Positions 24,174 through 34,097 of a stretch of 64,000 nt of DNA are shown one piece after another; positions within the stretch are counted from its first letter, which is position 1, and each line of letters opens with the position of its first letter. The translations under genes were made by a program, and so were the position numbers. The stretch lies in contig NZ_CAMLHC010000009.1 of NCBI RefSeq assembly GCF_946479755.1, forward strand, positions 186,001 through 250,000, given 5' to 3'. The notes below the pieces were generated by a model, which made no database searches, had not been told where the DNA came from, and saw only the letters and a program-made list of their open reading frames with translations. Origin of the DNA: an uncultured Chitinophaga sp. (GTDB lineage: Bacteria; Bacteroidota; Bacteroidia; Chitinophagales; Chitinophagaceae).

Positions 24174-26567
24174 ATGAGAAAATTAGTACTGACACTATCG
24201 GTGTTCATCACGTTCCGTGCCTATGCACAGGATGCGCTGAAATACCAGACACCTGCACAAAGCATTATGGAACTGGCCATGGCAGCGCCTTCGCCTGCTG
24301 TTAACTTCAGCAGGGGAGACCTGATGCTGATCATGGAACGCACAGGATTCCCTACCATCGAAGAACTGTCACAGCCGGAATACCGCCTGGCCGGCTTCCG
24401 TATCAACCCGTCCAATTTCGGTCCCAGCCGCGCCAGCTATGTCACCGGTATCCGTATCAAAGAAATGACCGGTAAACGGGAATATGCTGTGACCGGCCTG
24501 CCGGCCAACGCCCGCATCGGCAACGTGACCTGGTCGCCGCTGAAAAAGAGCCTCGCCTTCACCGTTACCATGAACAACGGCATCACCCTCTGGAAAGCGG
24601 ATGTGACGACCGGCGAAGCGAAACAAGTCAGCTCCCGCCGCCTGAACGACACGTTCAACGGCGCTTTCCGCTGGATAGATGAAGACCGTATCCTGGTACT
24701 TTCCGTGCCTGCCGGCATCGGCGCCGCACCGGAAAAGCCACTCGCACCGGAAGGACCCACCGTGCAACAAACAGCCGGTAAAGCCGCTCCTGCCGCCACC
24801 TACCAGGACATGCTCAAAAATCCCTACGATGAAAAACTGTTCGACTACTATTTCCAGTCAGAACCCGTTATCATCAGCGCCAGCGGAGAAAAAGTCATCG
24901 GCAAACCCGCCGTATATACCGGTATCACACCTTCTCCCGATAAACAATATTTACTCGTCCACCAGCTGAGCCGCCCTTATTCTTACCTGGTCGGCGCCTA
25001 CCGCTTCCCCGAAGAGATCAGCATCTGGGACCTGCAGGGCACCGTGGTAAAACCACTCGCCAAAAATCCACTGGATGAAGTGCGGCCTAAAGGTTTCGAC
25101 GCTACGAGCAACTATCCCCGCGGCTACCAGTGGCGCAGCGACGCTCCGGCCACCATCTGCTGGATACAGGCTCTCGACGGTGGCGATCCTAAAAAGGAAG
25201 TACCCTTCCGCGACGTGGTGAATACCCTCGAAGCCCCGTTCTCCGCAACGCCGGTGGAACTGGTGAAAACGAAAGACCGCTTCGGAGGCCTCACCTGGGG
25301 GAATAACCAGCTGGCCCTGGTAGCAGAAGGCAACAGCACCAAACAGACCGTGAAAGTAAGCCGCATCGATCCGTCCCATCCGGGGCAGGAGCCGGTGGTA
25401 GTCATCGATCGTTCTGAAAACGACCGTTACAACGACCCCGGTGAACCGGTGATGGTGAAGAACCAGTACAACAGGCCTGTTTTATACGTGTCTCCGGCCA
25501 ATGAGCTGCTGATGATCGCACCGGGCGCCTCTCCTGAAGGCGACCGCCCGTTCCTGTCCAGCTTCAGCCTGAAAAACGGTAAACAACAGATCCTGTGGCG
25601 TTCACAAGCCCCTTACTTCGAGCAGGTAGCGGAAGTGATTGATCCTGCCAAGCTGCAGATCGTAGTGGCCCGCGAATCGGCATCAGCGCCGGTGAACTAT
25701 TACCTGCAAAACCTGAAAAAGAAATCAGCCGCCGTGCCGCTGACCAGCTTCCCGCACCCGCAGCCCCTGCTGGAAGGCGTACAGAAACAACTGCTGAAAT
25801 ACAAAAGGAAAGACGGGGTAGACCTTACCGCCATGCTGTACCTGCCTAAAGGCTATGATCCCGCTAAAGATGGCCGCCTGCCGGTACTGATGTGGGCTTA
25901 TCCCCGCGAGTACAAATCCGCCAGCGATGCGGCACAGGTAAGAGGCTCTGCGTATAAATTCACCCGCGTGACCTACGGTTCCCCCATTTTTTGGGTTACC
26001 CGTGGCTTCGCCGTGATGGACGCCACCGAAATGCCCATTGTGGGCGAAGGGGATAAAGAACCGAACGACAACTTCGTGGACCAGCTGGTGATGAACGCTG
26101 AAGCAGCGGTAGACAAAATCACCGGCATGGGTGTGGGCGACAAAGACCGTATTGCAGTGGGAGGCCACTCCTATGGCGCGTTTATGACGGCCAACCTGCT
26201 GTCGCATACCAGCCTGTTCAAAGCCGGTATCGCCCGCAGCGGCGCCTATAACCGTACACTGACGCCCTTTGGTTTCCAGAACGAACAGCGCTCCTACTGG
26301 CAGGCGCCGGACGTGTACTATAAAATGTCGCCGTTCTCTTATGTGGACAAGCTGAAGACGCCTATCCTCCTGATCCACGGCGAAGCAGACAACAACTCCG
26401 GTACATTCCCCATCCAGAGCGAAAGACTGTACAATGCCCTCAAAGGCAACGGCGGTACCGCCCGGTTGGTATTCCTGCCCCAGGAGAGCCACGGCTACGC
26501 CGCGAAGGAAAGTATCCTGCATATGCTGTGGGAAATGGACAACTGGCTGATGAAATACGTGAAATAA
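24174..26567 (+). CDS. Secreted S9 family (prolyl oligopeptidase-like) serine peptidase
   Basis: The start is set at 24174, where MRKLVLTLSVFITFRAYAQ makes a proper signal peptide; an in-frame ATG 36 bases earlier would spoil it. The 797-residue protein has an N-terminal beta-propeller-like region (about 40-540) and a C-terminal alpha/beta-hydrolase. Its triad is Ser666 (GGHSYGAF), Asp739 (HGEADNN) and His773 (QESHGY). S9 enzymes cleave peptides, often after proline or in dipeptidyl fashion, in the periplasm. It stands alone, with a terminator at 26599. Confidence 0.93.
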   Translation: MRKLVLTLSVFITFRAYAQDALKYQTPAQSIMELAMAAPSPAVNFSRGDLMLIMERTGFPTIEELSQPEYRLAGFRINPSNFGPSRASYVTGIRIKEMTGKREYAVTGLPANARIGNVTWSPLKKSLAFTVTMNNGITLWKADVTTGEAKQVSSRRLNDTFNGAFRWIDEDRILVLSVPAGIGAAPEKPLAPEGPTVQQTAGKAAPAATYQDMLKNPYDEKLFDYYFQSEPVIISASGEKVIGKPAVYTGITPSPDKQYLLVHQLSRPYSYLVGAYRFPEEISIWDLQGTVVKPLAKNPLDEVRPKGFDATSNYPRGYQWRSDAPATICWIQALDGGDPKKEVPFRDVVNTLEAPFSATPVELVKTKDRFGGLTWGNNQLALVAEGNSTKQTVKVSRIDPSHPGQEPVVVIDRSENDRYNDPGEPVMVKNQYNRPVLYVSPANELLMIAPGASPEGDRPFLSSFSLKNGKQQILWRSQAPYFEQVAEVIDPAKLQIVVARESASAPVNYYLQNLKKKSAAVPLTSFPHPQPLLEGVQKQLLKYKRKDGVDLTAMLYLPKGYDPAKDGRLPVLMWAYPREYKSASDAAQVRGSAYKFTRVTYGSPIFWVTRGFAVMDATEMPIVGEGDKEPNDNFVDQLVMNAEAAVDKITGMGVGDKDRIAVGGHSYGAFMTANLLSHTSLFKAGIARSGAYNRTLTPFGFQNEQRSYWQAPDVYYKMSPFSYVDKLKTPILLIHGEADNNSGTFPIQSERLYNALKGNGGTARLVFLPQESHGYAAKESILHMLWEMDNWLMKYVK

Positions 26568-26598
26568 CCGGGCAGTCCGGATAGCCTGAACAATATAT

Positions 26599-26626
26599 AA
26601 CCCGGGGCGTGAGCCCCGGGTTTTTT
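26599..26626 (+). terminator. Terminator of the S9 peptidase gene
   Basis: AACCCGGGGC pairs with GCCCCGGGTT around GTGA, followed by TTTT. Confidence 0.93.
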
Positions 26627-26730
26627 AATTCCATAACGTTTCCCGACATCTCATATGATGAAAAATCAGCAATAGGTAAAAAGTACCATTGAAGACCCAT
26701 TTAACACAATCAATTTCCCGTGGCGCCCTG

Positions 26731-26738
26731 TACCTTTG
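26731..26738 (+). promoter_or_regulatory. -7 element of an AraC-family gene
   Basis: TACCTTTG matches TAnnTTTG exactly and ends seven bases before the ATG at 26746. Transcription would start at or next to the start codon, giving a leaderless or nearly leaderless mRNA. Confidence 0.55.
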
Positions 26739-26745
26739 TATCATC

Positions 26746-27624
26746 ATGTCAAAGGCACATATCCATACATATGATATCTGTTCGCTGGGGATGGGCAAAC
26801 CTGCATCAGAAGACATTCTGGTAGCGAGATTTACCGATTACCTGGCAGCACACCCGGACATCAAATTTCCTCACCGGCATTCCTTTTACCACCTGGCATT
26901 TTTCACCGCTGGAAAAGGTGCACATACGATCGATTTTGAGCGTTTTCCGGTGACACCGGGCCAATTGTATTTCATGGTCCCCGGGCAGGTGCACAGCTGG
27001 TTTTTTGAAGGACGGATAGAAGGATATGTCGTTAATGTGGCGGCCGGCTTTTTTAACGCTTTTTTGCAGGATGCCGGCTATGTGGAACGTTTCCCTTTTT
27101 TCAGTGGCGTGAGTGCCGAAGGCGTAGTGACGCTGCCGGAAGAAGCGCAACCCGGCATTGTGACGCTGTTTGAGAAGATGCTGGTGGAAATGGATGGCAC
27201 AGAAGCCTACAGTCATGACATGTTACGGTTGCTGATGCTGGAAATGTTTGTGAAAGTAAGCCGGGTAACGCGCAATGGCGACGCCCCGCAGGAGCCGCCG
27301 CACAACTACGTGCTGCTGCGCAACTTCCGCAAACTGGTGGAACAGCACTATATGCAGCTGCGGCTGCCAAAAGAATACGCCGCACTGCTGTACGTCACCC
27401 CCAACTATCTCAACGCTTTTTGCCGGCATATGCTGGGCAAATCGGCAGGGGAGATCATCCGCGACAGGGTGCTGCTGGAAGCCAAAAGGCTGCTGATCAA
27501 TGCAGATATCAGTATCTCTACCATCGCTTACCAGCTCAGTTTCGCCGACAATTCCTACTTCACGAAATTCTTCAAAAAATATGAAGGGGTAACACCGGAG
27601 GAATTCCGGAAGAATATTTCCTGA
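26746..27624 (+). CDS. AraC-family transcriptional regulator
   Basis: The start is placed at 26746 (MSKAHIHTYDICSLG) because a -7 element lies just upstream of it; the frame opens 57 bases earlier. The 292-residue protein has an N-terminal cupin-like sensor domain (about 30-150: FPHRHSFYHLAFFTAGKGAH cut short, FMVPGQVHSWFF). The C-terminal double helix-turn-helix (about 195-292) has YVTPNYLNAFCRHMLGKS and ISTIAYQLSFADNSYFTKFF. Its ligand and targets are unknown. A DUF983 gene follows 18 bases downstream. Confidence 0.92.
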   Translation: MSKAHIHTYDICSLGMGKPASEDILVARFTDYLAAHPDIKFPHRHSFYHLAFFTAGKGAHTIDFERFPVTPGQLYFMVPGQVHSWFFEGRIEGYVVNVAAGFFNAFLQDAGYVERFPFFSGVSAEGVVTLPEEAQPGIVTLFEKMLVEMDGTEAYSHDMLRLLMLEMFVKVSRVTRNGDAPQEPPHNYVLLRNFRKLVEQHYMQLRLPKEYAALLYVTPNYLNAFCRHMLGKSAGEIIRDRVLLEAKRLLINADISISTIAYQLSFADNSYFTKFFKKYEGVTPEEFRKNIS

Positions 27625-27642
27625 CATTAAAAGCTTCATTAT

Positions 27643-28104
27643 ATGTGTGCAGATAAAAATCATGAGAAACCGAACATTTTCAAAAGCGTATTCACCAATA
27701 AATGTGCACGCTGCAGAAGGGGTTCTATCTTCCTCAGCAAAAATCCCTATGACCTTAAAAACTGTATGAAGATGCCGGAGAAATGCCCGGTGTGCGGCCA
27801 GCAGGTAGAAGTGGAGGTAGGGTTTTACTACGGCACCGGCTACGTGAGCTACGCCCTCTCTATTGCCATCTGTGTGGCCAGTCTTATTGCCTGGTGGCTG
27901 TTTATAGGCTTCTCCATATATGATAACAGCATCTACTGGTGGCTGGGATTTAACGGCGTGCTGCTGCTGAGCCTACAGCCGATATTGATGCGCTGGTCCA
28001 GGACCATCTGGATGGCCTTCTTTGTACGATATGATGAAGACTGGCACCAGGGACCTCCGCAGGGTACCGGCCGGGTGAACACCACCTTCAAAGGCGCTAT
28101 TTAA
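27643..28104 (+). CDS. DUF983 family protein
   Basis: This 153-residue protein has two cysteine pairs (CARC near residue 18, CPVCG near residue 48) that may bind zinc. Two or three membrane helices follow (about 66-125) and the DUF983-typical end MRWSRTIWMAFFVRYDEDW. The function of the family is not established. It follows the AraC gene closely, and a terminator at 28136 ends the unit. Confidence 0.88.
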   Translation: MCADKNHEKPNIFKSVFTNKCARCRRGSIFLSKNPYDLKNCMKMPEKCPVCGQQVEVEVGFYYGTGYVSYALSIAICVASLIAWWLFIGFSIYDNSIYWWLGFNGVLLLSLQPILMRWSRTIWMAFFVRYDEDWHQGPPQGTGRVNTTFKGAI

Positions 28105-28135
28105 CAAAGGATAGTAGGATTGAGTATAACGAATG

Positions 28136-28181
28136 AAAAAACGATGGCCCGGGTATTTTTTACCTGGGTCATCGTTTTTTT
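28136..28181 (+). terminator. Terminator after the DUF983 gene
   Basis: CGATGGCCCGGGTA pairs with TACCTGGGTCATCG (two G-T pairs), with an A-run before and a T-run after, so it may work in both directions. It lies inside an over-long reading frame upstream of the TolC gene, showing that frame's early ATG is not the real start. Confidence 0.9.
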
Positions 28182-28251
28182 CGTTATATTAGGATTACTA
28201 TTTAACTCCGTATCTGTCATTAGCTATTTTTCTAACAGCAATGATTACACG

Positions 28252-29598
28252 ATGAAATTTTCCCGGCGGTTTGTTACTTGGTTATGTCTGTCCCTCTGGA
28301 CGTATGGCAACAATCCGCTGAAAGCCCAGGATAGCGCGCAAACGCTGCTGCCGGCTATCTGGAGTTTACAGGATTGTCTGAACTACGCGATGCAAAACAA
28401 CATCCAGCTGAACAGCCTGCGGCTCAGCCGGATGAGCAGCGAACAGGACCTGCTGCTGTCCAAAGCAGCCCGGTTGCCTGATCTTTCCGGCTCGGCTTCC
28501 CAAACCCTGACCGGCCGTAAAACGCTCACCGCCAGCGGCAGTATGCCCTACGAAGGCGCGCTGTCAGGCAACTACTCCGTCAATTCCAATGTCACGCTGT
28601 ACCAGGGCGGTTATCTCCACTACGACATCAAACAAAAAGGACTGCTGACACAGGTAGCCGATCTGAACATCGCACAGCAGATTAACGATATGACGATCCA
28701 GATCACGCAGGCCTACCTCAATATCCTGCTGGCCAGGGAAAATATCGTTTATGTGAAAGACCTGGTGACCACTTCAACAGCGCAGGTGCAACAGGCGCAA
28801 CAGCGTTATGATGTGGGCAGCATCGCACTGAAAGACCTGGCCTCGCTGCAGTCGCAGCTGGCGGCCGACCGCTACAACCTCGTTACCGCAGAAAACCAGC
28901 ACCGGCTTAATAAACTCACACTGAAACAACTGTTGCAACTGCCCAGTCCGTACGACTTCGACATTTTTTCGCCGGACACGCTGGTCACCAGCCACCTGGT
29001 GGTACCCCTGCAGCAAGCACAGGATACCGCCCTGGCTAACAGACCGGAAATAAAAAGCGCGCAACTGGGTGTCGACGTATCTTCCCTGGACCTGGCCAAA
29101 GCCCGCGCAGGGTTCCTGCCTACGCTCAGCGCCGGCGGTACACTGGGCAGCTCCTCACTCAAAGATCCGGGCAACAACTTCTTCAAACAGCTGGACAATA
29201 ACTTCTACCAACAAATTGGCCTCACGCTGTCGGTCCCGATATTTACCCGACGGCTCAATAAAACCAATGTAGAAAAGTCAAAGCTGGAAGTGGACCAGTC
29301 TCAGCTAACGTTGAAGAATACACGTACCAACCTGTCGCAGACGGTGGAGCAGGCGTACATCAACGTACAGAACGCACAGGGACAGTACGACGCAGCGGTG
29401 GAGCAGCTGCGCTATGCTACCGAAAGCTACCGGATTGCCACCGAGCAGCTGAAAGTGGGCGTGGCCAATATGGTGGATTTCCTGCAACAGAAAAACCTGT
29501 ATATACAGGCCTTCCAGTCTTACATACAGGCTAAATACAATGCAGCACTGACAATCAGGATATATGATTTTTACAGGGGCGTGCCTGTAAAACTATAA
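28252..29598 (+). CDS. TolC-family outer membrane efflux protein
   Basis: The start at 28252 gives a signal-peptide-like N-terminus (MKFSRRFVTWLCLSLWTYG, cleavage near KAQDS). The 448-residue protein has the internal duplication of outer membrane efflux proteins: WSLQDCLNYAMQNNIQL then long coiled-coil helices (QQAQQRYDVGSIALKDLA), and the second half with EQAYINVQNAQGQY and QLKVGVANMVDFLQ. It leads a four-gene efflux operon with a MacA-like adaptor 13 bases downstream and an ABC ATPase and permease. Confidence 0.93.
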   Translation: MKFSRRFVTWLCLSLWTYGNNPLKAQDSAQTLLPAIWSLQDCLNYAMQNNIQLNSLRLSRMSSEQDLLLSKAARLPDLSGSASQTLTGRKTLTASGSMPYEGALSGNYSVNSNVTLYQGGYLHYDIKQKGLLTQVADLNIAQQINDMTIQITQAYLNILLARENIVYVKDLVTTSTAQVQQAQQRYDVGSIALKDLASLQSQLAADRYNLVTAENQHRLNKLTLKQLLQLPSPYDFDIFSPDTLVTSHLVVPLQQAQDTALANRPEIKSAQLGVDVSSLDLAKARAGFLPTLSAGGTLGSSSLKDPGNNFFKQLDNNFYQQIGLTLSVPIFTRRLNKTNVEKSKLEVDQSQLTLKNTRTNLSQTVEQAYINVQNAQGQYDAAVEQLRYATESYRIATEQLKVGVANMVDFLQQKNLYIQAFQSYIQAKYNAALTIRIYDFYRGVPVKL

Positions 29599-29611
29599 AT
29601 GCATTTGACGT

Positions 29612-30844
29612 ATGAGAAAATATAAAAAGGTTATCATCGTGGCGGTTATCCTGCTGGTGGCGCTGGCCATCTGGTTTCTTTTTTTCAGGAAGAAACGTCA
29701 GCCGGTAGCATTCGATACGGTGAAACCAGCCTACGGTCACATCGCTACTACCGTTACTGCCACGGGGACCATCCAGCCGGTGGACACCGTAGCGGTGGGT
29801 GCCCAGGTGTCCGGTACGCTGAAATACCTGTACGTTGACTTTAACTCGCAGGTAAAGAAAGGAGAGAAGCTGGGCGAGCTGGACAAGGTATTGTTCCAGG
29901 CGCAGGTAGACCAGTACCGGGCTAACTTACAGGTGGCGCAGAGCAACCTGGATTATCAGAACAACAATTTCCACCGGCAGGAGCTGCTGTATAAAACAGG
30001 CGCTATCGCCAAAGCAGATTATGATGTGGCTTATAACCAGCTGGGACAGGCAAAAGCGCAGGTGGCCAGCGTGAACGCGCAGCTGGCATCGGCCCTGAAA
30101 AATCTCTCTTTTACAGATATTATTTCCCCGATCAACGGGGTGGTGCTTAACAGGAGCGTGAGCGTAGGACAAACTGTGGCCGCCAGTTTTAACACCCCTA
30201 CGCTGTTCGTCATCGCGAAGGATATTACCAAGATGCAGGTAGAAGCCAGCGTGGACGAAGCGGACATCGGTAATGTAAAAGATTCGCAGCGTGTCACCTT
30301 TACCGTAGATGCTTACCTGGAAGATGTATTTGCCGGCAAAGTGCAGGAGATACGGTTGCAGCCTTCCGTATCGTCCAACGTGGTGACGTATAATACCATC
30401 ATCAACGCCACCAATGAGTCCATGAAGCTGAAGCCGGGCATGACGGCCAATGTGACGATTTACACCGCAGAAAAAGACAGTGTATTGTTGCTACCGGTGA
30501 AGGCGCTCAAGTTCCGGCCGGATTCTGCCTTGCTGAAAGATTATGTGATTGTCAGTGCCATCGGGCGGCGGCAGCGTTCTGCAATGCCTGCAGATACGAG
30601 CGGTAAATTCAAAAGTGTACAACGTGTGGGGTCTTCCAATTATGTATGGGTGCTGAAAGGCGACAGCCTGTTGCAGAAACATATTCGTACAGGCCTCAAC
30701 GATAATACCCAGATCGAAGTCATCCACGGCCTCACACCGCAGGATGTAGTGGTGATGGCCGTCAACGGCAGCACCGGACCCGCGGCGGCTGCCGGTAACA
30801 AAAGCCCGTTCCTGCCGAGGATGGGAGGAGGGCGCAGGCGATGA
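29612..30844 (+). CDS. MacA-like periplasmic adaptor subunit
   Basis: This 410-residue protein has an N-terminal membrane anchor (about 8-26: [19 protein letters not shown]). It has a lipoyl-type half motif ([20 protein letters not shown]), a coiled-coil hairpin (about 95-150), the second lipoyl half ([20 protein letters not shown]) and beta-barrel domains. It links the inner-membrane ABC transporter to TolC. Its stop overlaps the ATPase start by four bases (ATGA), showing translational coupling. Confidence 0.93.
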   Translation: MRKYKKVIIVAVILLVALAIWFLFFRKKRQPVAFDTVKPAYGHIATTVTATGTIQPVDTVAVGAQVSGTLKYLYVDFNSQVKKGEKLGELDKVLFQAQVDQYRANLQVAQSNLDYQNNNFHRQELLYKTGAIAKADYDVAYNQLGQAKAQVASVNAQLASALKNLSFTDIISPINGVVLNRSVSVGQTVAASFNTPTLFVIAKDITKMQVEASVDEADIGNVKDSQRVTFTVDAYLEDVFAGKVQEIRLQPSVSSNVVTYNTIINATNESMKLKPGMTANVTIYTAEKDSVLLLPVKALKFRPDSALLKDYVIVSAIGRRQRSAMPADTSGKFKSVQRVGSSNYVWVLKGDSLLQKHIRTGLNDNTQIEVIHGLTPQDVVVMAVNGSTGPAAAAGNKSPFLPRMGGGRRR

Positions 30845-31587
30845 ACAACAAGATCCTGGAATTACAGCAAATCAGGCGTGAATTTGTGATGGGCACCGAA
30901 GTGGTCCGCGCCCTGAAAGGCGTGTCGTTCGACGTACATGCCGGCGAGTTCGTCACGATTATGGGTAGCAGCGGCTCGGGTAAAACCACGTTGCTCAATC
31001 TCCTCGGTTGTCTCGACAAACCAACGTCCGGCGAGTACCTGCTGGACGGGGTGAATGTCAGCCACCTGTCGCGCAATGAGCTGGCCAGGCTGCGTAACCG
31101 GAAAATAGGGTTTGTATTTCAGGCTTATAACCTGCTGCCCCGCACGTCCGCGCTGGAAAATGTGGAGCTGCCGCTGTTTTATAATCCGGCCCTGTCGGCC
31201 CCGGAGCGGAAAGAGAAAGCGGTGCAGGCCCTTGCGGCGGTAAAACTGGCAGACCGGCTGGACCATACGCCCAGTCAGCTATCCGGCGGACAGCAGCAAC
31301 GAGTGGCCATTGCCCGCGCGCTGGTGAACCAGCCGGTGATGATCCTGGCCGATGAAGCGACCGGTAACCTGGACACCCGTACCTCCTACGAAATTATGTC
31401 GCTCATGCAGGACCTCAACAAGGATGGCAAAACCATCGTTTTTGTGACCCATGAGCCGGATATCGCCGCTTTCAGCAGCCGGACGGTGATGCTGCGGGAT
31501 GGCAAGGTGGTGAAAGATACCGTCAATGAAAACGTACGCTCGGCCAAAGAGGCGCTGGAAGCGCTGCCGCCGGCAGATGATTACTAA
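30841..31587 (+). CDS. MacB-type ABC transporter ATP-binding protein
   Basis: This 248-residue protein has Walker [10 protein letters not shown] (residues 42-50), the signature LSGGQQQR (about 145-152), Walker [14 protein letters not shown] and the H-loop VTHE. It belongs to the LolD/MacB/FtsE group. In enterobacterial MacB the ATPase and permease are fused; here they are separate genes, common in this phylum. It energises the efflux complex with the permease encoded nine bases downstream. Confidence 0.95.
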   Translation: MNNKILELQQIRREFVMGTEVVRALKGVSFDVHAGEFVTIMGSSGSGKTTLLNLLGCLDKPTSGEYLLDGVNVSHLSRNELARLRNRKIGFVFQAYNLLPRTSALENVELPLFYNPALSAPERKEKAVQALAAVKLADRLDHTPSQLSGGQQQRVAIARALVNQPVMILADEATGNLDTRTSYEIMSLMQDLNKDGKTIVFVTHEPDIAAFSSRTVMLRDGKVVKDTVNENVRSAKEALEALPPADDY

Positions 31588-31596
31588 TTCAACAGC

Positions 31597-32817
31597 ATGA
31601 GTGCCATCAACCTCATACGGATTGCTTTACGGGCCTTGCAGCGCAACAAGCTGCGGGCCTTCCTGACCATGCTTGGTATTATCATCGGCGTGGCAGCGGT
31701 GATCGCCATGGTGGCCATAGGAGAGGGCTCCAAGGAAAGTATCCAGTCGCAACTGAGCGCCATGGGTTCCAATATGATTACAATACTGCCGGCCAGTAAT
31801 GTATCGGGCGGCGTGCGTATAGAAGGTGCGAGTTTTCAATCGCTCACCATCGCGGATGTAAAAGCCATACAGAAAGGAGCCGAACATGTGGCTGCGGTGT
31901 CGCCGGTTTCGTCCACCAAAGGACAGGCGATCTATGGTGCGCTGAACTGGCCTACCAGCCTCCAGGGCGTGGCGCCGTCCTATTTCGACATCCGTAAACT
32001 GGATATAGCCGATGGCGTTAGTTTCACCGATGCCGATGTGGGCACGGCCGCGAAGGTCTGCGTACTGGGGAAAACCGTGATCGATAACCTGTTTCCCAGC
32101 GGGGAAAGCCCGGTGGGCAAAGTCATCCGGCTCAATTCCATTCCGCTGCAGGTGATCGGTACTTTGGTGCCCAAAGGGCAGAGTTCTTTCGGGCAGGACC
32201 AGGACGATATTATCCTGACGCCCTATACTACGGTACAGAAGCGTATCCTGGCCACCATCTATTTTCAGAGCATCTATGCTTCCGCTGTCAGCGAAGGCGC
32301 TTCTGCGCAGGCGACTGATGAAATTACAGACATACTGAGGGAAACCCACCGGCTTCGGCCTACGGACGAAAACAATTTCCAGGTGCGTACCATGGAGGAA
32401 CTGATTAAAACACTGAGTTCTACCAGCAGCCTGCTGACCGTACTGCTCACAGCCATTGCGGGTATCTCGCTGGTTATCGGTGGTATCGGCATCATGAACA
32501 TCATGTACGTGTCGGTGACGGAACGTACGCGGGAGATAGGGCTGAGAATGTCCATCGGTGCCAGGGGGATAGACATCCTGTTGCAGTTCCTGGTGGAAGC
32601 GATCATCATCAGCGTTACCGGCGGGATCATCGGGGTGGTCCTGGGGATCACGGCAGCCAAAGTGATCACCCTTACGTTGGGATGGCCTACCATCGTGTCA
32701 GAATCGTCTATCATACTTTCTTTCATGGTGTGCGCGCTGACGGGCGTGTTCTTCGGCTATTACCCCGCGCAGGCCGCCTCCCGGCTGGACCCGATAGAAG
32801 CGCTGCGCTATGAATAA
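31597..32817 (+). CDS. MacB-like ABC transporter permease (FtsX fold)
   Basis: This 406-residue protein has one N-terminal membrane helix (AFLTMLGIIIGVAAVIAMVA), a large periplasmic MacB_PCD domain (about 45-250) and three C-terminal helices. The conserved end is FFGYYPAQAASRLDPIEALRYE, and the block NIMYVSVTERTREIGLRMSI is characteristic of MacB permeases. It completes the TolC-adaptor-ATPase-permease operon, likely exporting a peptide, macrolide-like or other hydrophobic compound. Confidence 0.95.
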   Translation: MSAINLIRIALRALQRNKLRAFLTMLGIIIGVAAVIAMVAIGEGSKESIQSQLSAMGSNMITILPASNVSGGVRIEGASFQSLTIADVKAIQKGAEHVAAVSPVSSTKGQAIYGALNWPTSLQGVAPSYFDIRKLDIADGVSFTDADVGTAAKVCVLGKTVIDNLFPSGESPVGKVIRLNSIPLQVIGTLVPKGQSSFGQDQDDIILTPYTTVQKRILATIYFQSIYASAVSEGASAQATDEITDILRETHRLRPTDENNFQVRTMEELIKTLSSTSSLLTVLLTAIAGISLVIGGIGIMNIMYVSVTERTREIGLRMSIGARGIDILLQFLVEAIIISVTGGIIGVVLGITAAKVITLTLGWPTIVSESSIILSFMVCALTGVFFGYYPAQAASRLDPIEALRYE

Positions 32818-32860
32818 TGGCTCGATAATTTGGCGTGTGTACTTTGTGTTAAATAAATAA

Positions 32861-32893
32861 AAAACCGCCGGGAAAATCACCCCGACGGTTTTG
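32861..32893. terminator. Convergent terminator after the MacB permease
   Basis: AAAACCG pairs with CGGTTTT and CGGG with CCCG, separated by one mismatch. It lies between the plus-strand efflux operon and a minus-strand small gene, so it may serve both. Confidence 0.75.
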
Positions 32894-32915
32894 GAACACA
32901 ATTTTAACTCACAAA

Positions 32916-33221
32916 CTACTCTTTCTTATTATGAATCTGTGACGGTTTCAGGTATACTTTTTTGCCTTTTTCATCCACTATATACTTTTTGTCTTTTCTG
33001 TTGATGTATACCGTTTCACCATTGGGTCCTTCTTTACCCTTATAAATTTTATCAGTAATGGCGGAGGCGCCTTTTACTGCGATAGAGGCTGTTTTATTCC
33101 CTACTTTTTTAGCAGTGCTGTCAAGTTTGTTCTGTGCAAATGCAGCCTGGGAAGGCAGGGTGGCCACAGCGCCAAAAGCGAGGGCGAACAGCACGGCGGA
33201 AATTGTTTTTGGAGCTCTCAT
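32916..33221 (-). CDS. Small secreted hypothetical protein
   Basis: This 101-residue protein has a signal peptide (MRAPKTISAVLFALAFGAVA, cleavage near AAFAQN). The mature part is lysine-rich: a low-complexity stretch (about 30-60) and a strand-rich segment (GPNGETVYINRKDKKYIVDE). The second segment resembles a short beta-hairpin repeat seen in many secreted Bacteroidota proteins. No function is known. It is convergent with the efflux operon. Confidence 0.75.
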   Translation of the reverse strand: MRAPKTISAVLFALAFGAVATLPSQAAFAQNKLDSTAKKVGNKTASIAVKGASAITDKIYKGKEGPNGETVYINRKDKKYIVDEKGKKVYLKPSQIHNKKE

Positions 33222-33418
33222 GATATTATCTTTTTGTTAGTTAATGATCGGATTGTAAAGGGGATTAATTCAATTTTGATGCCATTCCAAAACGTCGATG
33301 GCTGCTGATTGAAAGACAGACGGTTATAGATAATATTTTTTCTAACCGGCAGATAATGACCGGGGATTTTCCCCGCGGTAGTATCAGGACTTTTTCGTAT
33401 ATTGATTAACGATAACCT

Positions 33419-33988
33419 GTGTCTATGAGATATTCGAATGGTCTGTACCTGTCTGTTCCTACACCTTGCGGGGAGAATTGGGATCAAATGACCAATACTG
33501 CTGCGGGTAAACACTGCGATAGTTGTGCTAAAACCGTAATAGACTTCTCCTTCATGACGGATGCTGAAATTTTTGCTGTTATCAGTAACAGCAGGGGGAA
33601 GATTTGTGGCCGCTTTCAGGATAACCAGCTGAACAGACTGATCAACCCTCCGGTATCTCCCCGCAAAATTTTTTTACCCGCGCTGCTGTTGACAGCGGGT
33701 CTCATCACAGGGATCGCCAATCACAGCTATGCGGAAGCGCGCGACCTTGAGCAGATGGAAATGCTGTTGGCGCCAGTGCCGGAAGACACAGTGACAAAAC
33801 CTATGAAGACTTATGATTTACCTGCTATAGAAGTGGTGGCCATACCGGCTACCGTTTGCCGGATGTGGACAGGAACGACGGTCGTCGTTGAAGCGAAAGA
33901 ATTGCGCCACCGCAGCCGCTATTTTACGGACCAGGTATACCCTACTGACGAAGAACGCCGTCAGGTTAAAAAGAAACGTTGGTTTTAA
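33419..33988 (+). CDS. Bacteroidota Cys-motif membrane protein, unknown function
   Basis: This 189-residue protein starts with VPTPCGENWDQMTNTAAGKH and CDSCAKTVIDFSFMTDAEIF. That N-terminal module (PC-x-E-x-W-x-x-M, C-x-x-C, V-x-D-F) is shared by many unassigned Bacteroidota proteins. A membrane helix follows (about 82-100: IFLPALLLTAGLITGIA) and a C-terminal extracytoplasmic tail. The three cysteines may bind a metal or heme, but this is not shown. An ATG two codons in (33425) is an alternative start. A perfect hairpin follows at 34036. Confidence 0.75.
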   Translation: MSMRYSNGLYLSVPTPCGENWDQMTNTAAGKHCDSCAKTVIDFSFMTDAEIFAVISNSRGKICGRFQDNQLNRLINPPVSPRKIFLPALLLTAGLITGIANHSYAEARDLEQMEMLLAPVPEDTVTKPMKTYDLPAIEVVAIPATVCRMWTGTTVVVEAKELRHRSRYFTDQVYPTDEERRQVKKKRWF

Positions 33989-34035
33989 CAGTTGGTATTT
34001 GCTTGTCTTAATTATTCCTGTAGTTCCAATACGAT

Positions 34036-34084
34036 AACAGCACAACCCTTCAGAAGGCCCGCTTTCCGAAGGGTTGTGCTGTTG
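34036..34084. terminator. Convergent terminator hairpin
   Basis: AACAGCACAACCCTTC pairs perfectly with GAAGGGTTGTGCTGTT (16 bp) around a 16-base loop, between two convergent genes. The T-runs are short. Confidence 0.75.
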
Positions 34085-34097
34085 TTGGAGGATGCTG

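Noticed and set aside
28120..28251. Upstream extension of the TolC-family gene
   Set aside because: It passes through a strong terminator hairpin and would hide the signal peptide that begins at 28252.
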